This document shows, one piece after another, positions 59,987-64,000 of a stretch of 64,000 bases of DNA (positions are counted from its first letter, which is position 1; each line of letters opens with the position of its first letter). The DNA lies in the NCBI RefSeq assembly GCF_963676815.1, contig NZ_OY781365.1, positions 1,274,501 to 1,338,500 of the forward strand, given 5' to 3'. The notes beneath the pieces were generated by a model. That model worked only from the letters and a program-made list of their open reading frames with translations. It was not told the DNA's origin and searched no databases. The position numbers and the translations under genes are program-made. The DNA is from an uncultured Draconibacterium sp. GTDB taxonomy: Bacteria; Bacteroidota; Bacteroidia; Bacteroidales; Prolixibacteraceae.

Positions 59987-60727
59987 TTATTTCTGAACAG
60001 TGTTACCATCGATGCGCTTAAACCACATGCGGTCGCCAACATTGTAATACTGATCTTTTAGTTCAGGCTGCACCGCTAATTCCTCTTTGGTATAAGGGAA
60101 ATGCGGAACGATAACATCATCGCCATCCTCCCAGTTTGCAGGAGTAAAAACCTGTTCATTTTCAACCATTTTAAAGGCTTCCACCATCCGAACGTATTCG
60201 CTCATATTTCTACCAACTTCAACCGGATAGAAATTTACTGAACGTACAATATTTTTGTCATCAATAATAAATACTCCTCTGATATCACGATCGGTACTAA
60301 CCGGCTCGTGCAACATACCATAAAGTTGAGACGATTTCCCATTTACATCCTCTATTATTGGGAAGTCAATAGTAATCGGGCCTCTGTTTTTGTAATCAAG
60401 TTCCTCCATGTGAGCTTTCCACATGTTATGCAGCTCCAAATTATCCGTTGAAATTACTGCAACTTTAACCCCCAGTTTTTCGAAAGTTGGTTGCAAATGC
60501 GCCAATTCAAGTAACTCCGAAGTACAAACCGGTGTAAAATCAGCCGGGTGACTAAACAGAATTTTCCAATTATTACCAAAGTCATTCGGAAAAGTCATCT
60601 TTCCATTTGTAGTGTTTGCAGTGAATTTTGGTGCTTTTGATCCTATTAAGGGAATTTTGTAATCACCAGCGAAGGCGACTCCCATGGCCAGGACAAAGGC
60701 CATTAAGGTAAACATTACTCGTTTCAT
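59987..60727 (-). CDS. Exported peroxiredoxin (Prx6/1-Cys-like)
   Basis: Reduces peroxides with the peroxidatic Cys 68 in PADFTPVCTSEL (T65 also conserved). 246 residues; length and the C-terminal segment (NWEDGDDVIVPHFPYT) match the Prx6-like group. The unusual point is the N-terminal signal peptide (MKRVMFTLMAFVLAMGVAFA), so it should act in the periplasm; most family members are cytosolic. No second conserved Cys at the usual resolving position is visible. No thioredoxin-like gene is adjacent, so the reductant is unknown. Confidence 0.9.
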   Translation of the reverse strand: MKRVMFTLMAFVLAMGVAFAGDYKIPLIGSKAPKFTANTTNGKMTFPNDFGNNWKILFSHPADFTPVCTSELLELAHLQPTFEKLGVKVAVISTDNLELHNMWKAHMEELDYKNRGPITIDFPIIEDVNGKSSQLYGMLHEPVSTDRDIRGVFIIDDKNIVRSVNFYPVEVGRNMSEYVRMVEAFKMVENEQVFTPANWEDGDDVIVPHFPYTKEELAVQPELKDQYYNVGDRMWFKRIDGNTVQK

Positions 60728-61015
60728 AACTTTTGAATATTAAATGATTGCACTACGAAATTACAACCTTAGAGAAAGCCATGTCTATGCTCAAAAACAC
60801 AAACCAAATGTTACTAAGAATATTGCTTTTGATGCTTAATCACCAGTAAATCACAAGAATTACGAAACTGTAAGCAAATTCAATAAAACTGCTTACATTT
60901 TAAAGATTTTAATACCTTTATTTATTTATTTTGCAAGCTATATAAGATATACTAAAAAATACCGTTTTGTATTTTATTAACAAACAATTAATAGCCTGTC
61001 GAATATTTTGTTCGA

Positions 61016-61762
61016 TTATTCTAAATCGTAATCTAGTTTGAACAATTTATAATACTGAACAATGGACTCGCGAACCTGATATTCGCTGGCGGTATAAGGC
61101 AATATATTCTGCCCGTTAAACCACATCATGAAGGTATCGGCATAAGCTTCATTTAAACCGGTAAGTTTCATAACCATTTCCTTATTGTAGTTTTTCGAAT
61201 GCATCTCCCAATTTTTCGCTATTGCCATATCTTCACGCACTTTACGTTTCCGTTTTTCCCGCTTTCCGTAATATTGTGCAAACGATAAAGGACTTACCAG
61301 TGCTGCTATAATCGGAGGTTTTTCGTTAAATGCATCGCCCCTGAGGGTTGGATCAAGATCTATTGGACTCCCATGATCGAAATAATCCAACTGTTGCGCT
61401 TCGCCCTCAACAGTAACTTCTCCAACATTATAAAGAACGGGCTCCATATAGAATGTCAGCATCTCGTAACCGGTGTAATACGAGGGTACCTTTAAAATGA
61501 AAGGTTTAAAACCTACTGAGGTAATTTCAAGCGAATCGATATTAAGCATCTCTAATGTAAAAATTCCCTCGCCGTTGGTAATGGTTCCGCTGTGGGTGCG
61601 GTGGTTAATAATGTTCGCATAGGGTACTGCTGAACTATCTGACGCACTCAAAATTTTCGCCTTCAATTCAATCAACATTGGATCAACTGGATAATCTTCA
61701 TCTTGCGCCCAAGCCGATATGCAAATTAAAACAAATATTAACGGGAGTAAGTATCTATACAT
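61016..61762 (-). CDS. Secreted protein with CarboxypepD_reg-like domain, type 2
   Basis: 248 residues, signal peptide about 1-19 (AWAQ). A carboxypeptidase-regulatory-like domain (about 30-112: AKILSASDSSAVPYANI, ITNGEGIFTLEMLN, SVGFKPFIL) is followed by a Lys/Arg-rich helical C-terminal half (KREKRKRKVREDMAIAKNWEMHS). No TonB-dependent barrel. The 288-bp gap 60728-61015 upstream of it is A/T-rich and shows no gene. Function unknown; the type of protein is common in Bacteroidota cell envelopes. Confidence 0.75.
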   Translation of the reverse strand: MYRYLLPLIFVLICISAWAQDEDYPVDPMLIELKAKILSASDSSAVPYANIINHRTHSGTITNGEGIFTLEMLNIDSLEITSVGFKPFILKVPSYYTGYEMLTFYMEPVLYNVGEVTVEGEAQQLDYFDHGSPIDLDPTLRGDAFNEKPPIIAALVSPLSFAQYYGKREKRKRKVREDMAIAKNWEMHSKNYNKEMVMKLTGLNEAYADTFMMWFNGQNILPYTASEYQVRESIVQYYKLFKLDYDLE

Positions 61763-61876
61763 AAATGCCTAATTCTTTTTTGATTGCAAATCTATGCAAA
61801 AGAATGTAACCATTTTGAAGATAACACTATTTAACTGGTTTTTAACAGATTTTAAGAGGGTGACATGGGAGATTAT

Positions 61877-61964
61877 TGTCATTTCGAATCTGAGGAACGA
61901 AGGTGAGAAATCTGTAGCAACTGTTATTTAATGCAACAGATCTCTCACTCCGTTCGAGATGACA
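61877..61964. repeat. Imperfect palindrome, REP-like, at the 3' end of valS
   Basis: TGTCATTTCGAA (61877-61888) faces TTCGAGATGACA (61953-61964), and GTGAGAAATCTGT faces ACAGATCTCTCAC inside, so nearly the whole 88 bp can fold. It ends one base before the valS stop codon. Its GTCATT end links it to the element near 39471. Confidence 0.75.
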
Positions 61965-61965
61965 T

Positions 61966-64000
61966 CTATTTCATAGAAGCAATGCGTTCTTCCAATACTT
62001 TAATATTGGCTTCGGCATCGGCTTGTTTTGCTTTTTCTTTGGCAACAACCGCTTCGGGTGCATTATTTACAAAGCGTTCGTTACTCAGCTTTTTCATTAC
62101 CGAATTCAGGAATCCCTTAGCGTATTTCAATTCCTCTTCCAGCTTTTTCAACTCTTCTTCCACATCAATAAATCCGTCAAGCGGAATGTAAAAGTTAGTT
62201 GATTTTACGCGGAACGAAGCAGCACCTTTTACTTCCTCTTCAACAGCCGTCAACTCAGTAAGATTACCCAATTTGATAAGGATGCTGTTGAATTTGGCAT
62301 CAAAACCTTTGTCGCCTTTTTGCACTGCAAAGTCAATCGCATCTTTAAAGGCAATATTCTTGTCTTTACGAATTTTACGAATTCCGGAAACCGCTTCTTT
62401 TACATCTTCGAATGCAGCAAGTAGCACGGCATCGTAACTGGTGTTAGCCGGCAACTGACTGATCATGATACTTTCGCCTTCTTTACGCTCGTCAAGCAAC
62501 TGCCAGATCTCTTCAGTAATGAAAGGCATAAACGGATGCATCAGTCGCAACATCTGGTCGAACAATTCAACAATTTCAGCATAAGTTTTTGAATCAATTG
62601 GTTGTTGATAAGCCGGTTTTACCATTTCCAGCAACCAACCCGAAAACTCGTCGCGAACGGTAGTATAAACAGTCATTAATGCTTCCGAAATACGGAAACT
62701 GTCGAATTGTGCATTTAATGTTTCTACCACCTGTGCCAGTTTATTCTTAAACCACTCGATAGCCAGTTTTGAATGTTCCGGTTGTTCAATATCAGCAGAA
62801 ACCTCCCAGTTTTTCACCAAACGGAAGGCATTCCAAATTTTTGTAGAGAAACCTGCTCCCTGTTGTGGCAAACCTTCGTCGAACAACAAATCGCCACCTG
62901 CAGGCGAACACAGCAACATTCCTACACGAACACCGTCGGCCCCATATTTGGCTATCAAATCCAGCGGATCGGGTGAGTTACCCAGCGATTTCGACATTTT
63001 ACGGCGTTGCGCATCGCGCACCATTCCGGTGAAATACACGTTTTTGAATGGGAAGTCATCGCGGTACTCGTAACCGGCAATAATCATTCGGGCCACCCAA
63101 AAGAAGATAATATCAGGTGCTGTTACCAAATCTGAACTTGGGTAGTAATAATTTACCTCTTCGTTCTCCGGTTCACGAATTCCGTCGAAAACCGAGATTG
63201 GCCACAACCAGCTCGAGAACCAGGTATCCAAAGCATCTTCGTCTTGTTTCAAATCGGCAGCAGTCAATTCTGCATTTCCCGATTTTTCTTTTGCCAATTC
63301 CAGCGCTTCTTCTGCTGATTCGGCACAAACATAAGTTCCGTCGGGCAGGTAGTACACCGGAATTTGGTGTCCCCACCACAACTGGCGGCTAATACACCAG
63401 TCTTTAATGTTACCCATCCAGTGCTTGTAGGTATTTTTAAATTTCGGAGGGTGGAAACTGATGGTATCGTTCATCACATTTTCCAAAGCCGGTTTTACCA
63501 GCTCTTCCATTTTCAGGAACCACTGTGCCGACAATTTTGGCTCGATGATCACATCAGTACGTTCCGAAAAACCAACCTTATTTGTATAGTCTTCTACTTT
63601 AGCCAGATTTCCTGCTTTCTCCAGTTCAGGAACAATTTTTTCTCGAACCACAAAACGGTCTTCACCAACATAAAGCTCTGCCTTTTCATTCAGCGTTCCG
63701 TTGTCGTTAAAAATGTCGATAGATGGCAAATTATATCTCAGTCCAATTTCGTAGTCATTGATATCGTGAGCAGGTGTAATTTTCAAACATCCCGTTCCAA
63801 ATTCCATGTCTACGTATTCGTCCTCGATAATCGGGATTGAACGGTTGATGAGTGGTACCAAAACACGTTTTCCTTTCAGATGCGAAAAACGCTCATCGTT
63901 CGGATTTACACAAACCGCAGTATCACCCAAAATAGTTTCAGGGCGGGTGGTTGCAATGGTTACAAACTCATCTTCGCCTTCAATTTTATAATTAAGGTAG
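61966..64000 (-). CDS. valS: Valyl-tRNA synthetase, 3' part (5' end beyond window)
   Basis: Class I aminoacyl-tRNA synthetase charging tRNA-Val. Reading enters from the window edge at 64000 in frame (YLNYKIEGEDEFVTIATTRPETILGDTAV). Seen: editing-domain TTRPETILGDTAV and ITPAHDINDYEIG, SAQWFLKM, DWCISRQLWWGHQIPVYY, KMSKS loop (RRKMSKSLGNSPDPL), the anticodon-binding helices (VETLNAQFDSFRISEALM) and a C-terminal coiled coil (DVEEELKKLEEELKYAKGFLNSV). About two thirds to three quarters of the gene is inside the window; the HIGH motif lies beyond it. Confidence 0.96.
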   Translation of the reverse strand, partial: YLNYKIEGEDEFVTIATTRPETILGDTAVCVNPNDERFSHLKGKRVLVPLINRSIPIIEDEYVDMEFGTGCLKITPAHDINDYEIGLRYNLPSIDIFNDNGTLNEKAELYVGEDRFVVREKIVPELEKAGNLAKVEDYTNKVGFSERTDVIIEPKLSAQWFLKMEELVKPALENVMNDTISFHPPKFKNTYKHWMGNIKDWCISRQLWWGHQIPVYYLPDGTYVCAESAEEALELAKEKSGNAELTAADLKQDEDALDTWFSSWLWPISVFDGIREPENEEVNYYYPSSDLVTAPDIIFFWVARMIIAGYEYRDDFPFKNVYFTGMVRDAQRRKMSKSLGNSPDPLDLIAKYGADGVRVGMLLCSPAGGDLLFDEGLPQQGAGFSTKIWNAFRLVKNWEVSADIEQPEHSKLAIEWFKNKLAQVVETLNAQFDSFRISEALMTVYTTVRDEFSGWLLEMVKPAYQQPIDSKTYAEIVELFDQMLRLMHPFMPFITEEIWQLLDERKEGESIMISQLPANTSYDAVLLAAFEDVKEAVSGIRKIRKDKNIAFKDAIDFAVQKGDKGFDAKFNSILIKLGNLTELTAVEEEVKGAASFRVKSTNFYIPLDGFIDVEEELKKLEEELKYAKGFLNSVMKKLSNERFVNNAPEAVVAKEKAKQADAEANIKVLEERIASMK

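Noticed and set aside
63117..63840. Plus-strand open reading frames opposite valS
   Set aside because: Antisense to a strongly conserved synthetase; no start context.
1..64000. CRISPR array
   Set aside because: The repeats found are heptamer arrays, REP-like palindromes and one two-copy 275-bp duplication; none shows regular 25-40-bp repeats with unique spacers.

Overview
The window looks like chromosomal DNA of a Bacteroidota bacterium. The evidence is a SusC/SusD pair, many lipoproteins with short leaders, and start regions preceded by the Bacteroidota -7 box TAnnTTTG rather than a sigma70-type -10 box. A-rich leaders without strong Shine-Dalgarno sequences fit as well. The gene mix (sulfatase-bearing polysaccharide locus, octaheme cytochrome, DoxD/DoxA, imelysin operon) would suit a marine or sediment member of the Marinilabiliales/Prolixibacteraceae, but that is inference. 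No rRNA, tRNA, CRISPR array, transposase or integrase is visible.

Layout. (1) 68-20842 is a polysaccharide utilisation locus. A membrane-spanning two-component-like regulator (and a receiver-only protein behind it) faces a co-directional run of nine genes: SusC, SusD, a double-LamG surface lipoprotein, two tandem GH144-like enzymes, a GH172 (DUF2961) protein, a GH43-like protein with a discoidin domain, a GH3 and a sulfatase. The run ends at a strong hairpin. GH144 plus GH3 points to beta-1,2-linked glucan; GH172, the GH43-like protein and the sulfatase suggest a more complex, possibly sulfated glycan. (2) 20921-26307 is a respiratory sulfur/nitrogen cluster. It holds an octaheme tetrathionate-reductase-type cytochrome, a cytochrome b fused to a PAS domain and a rhodanese lipoprotein, flanked by two Crp/Fnr regulators with FNR/CRP-like palindromes. 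(3) 26340-39425 is mostly housekeeping: orphan efflux adaptor, YgjP-type protease, TrkH, dGTPase, pseudouridine synthase, ECF sigma factor with a membrane partner, GlmM, methylglyoxal synthase and a CBM9/GHL10-type pair. (4) 39426-45894 is repeat-rich. It carries a YhhQ/QueT queuosine-precursor transporter with a good promoter and a candidate preQ1-I-like leader. It also carries a two-gene radical-SAM/TcmP cassette, an MFS exporter, two heptanucleotide arrays, several REP-like palindromes and an almost perfect 275-bp tandem duplication. (5) 45895-52228 is a minus-strand operon: porin, imelysin, di-heme oxidoreductase, a secreted protein with a flavinylation-type motif, a small lipoprotein and a fused DoxD-DoxA. 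(6) 52313-64000 carries an S9 peptidase, aspartate kinase, a second orphan efflux adaptor, CarboxypepD_reg proteins, a coiled-coil lipoprotein, an exported peroxiredoxin and the 3' part of valS, which runs off the right edge.

Working together: the locus at the left would bind, import and depolymerise a glycan under control of the membrane regulator. The octaheme cytochrome, its quinol-linked cytochrome b, the rhodanese and the distant DoxDA protein could form a thiosulfate/tetrathionate couple. Least understood are the TcmP/three-Cys pair, the cytochrome b-PAS fusion, the flavinylation-motif protein in the imelysin operon and the extended hairpin at 43827-43921.
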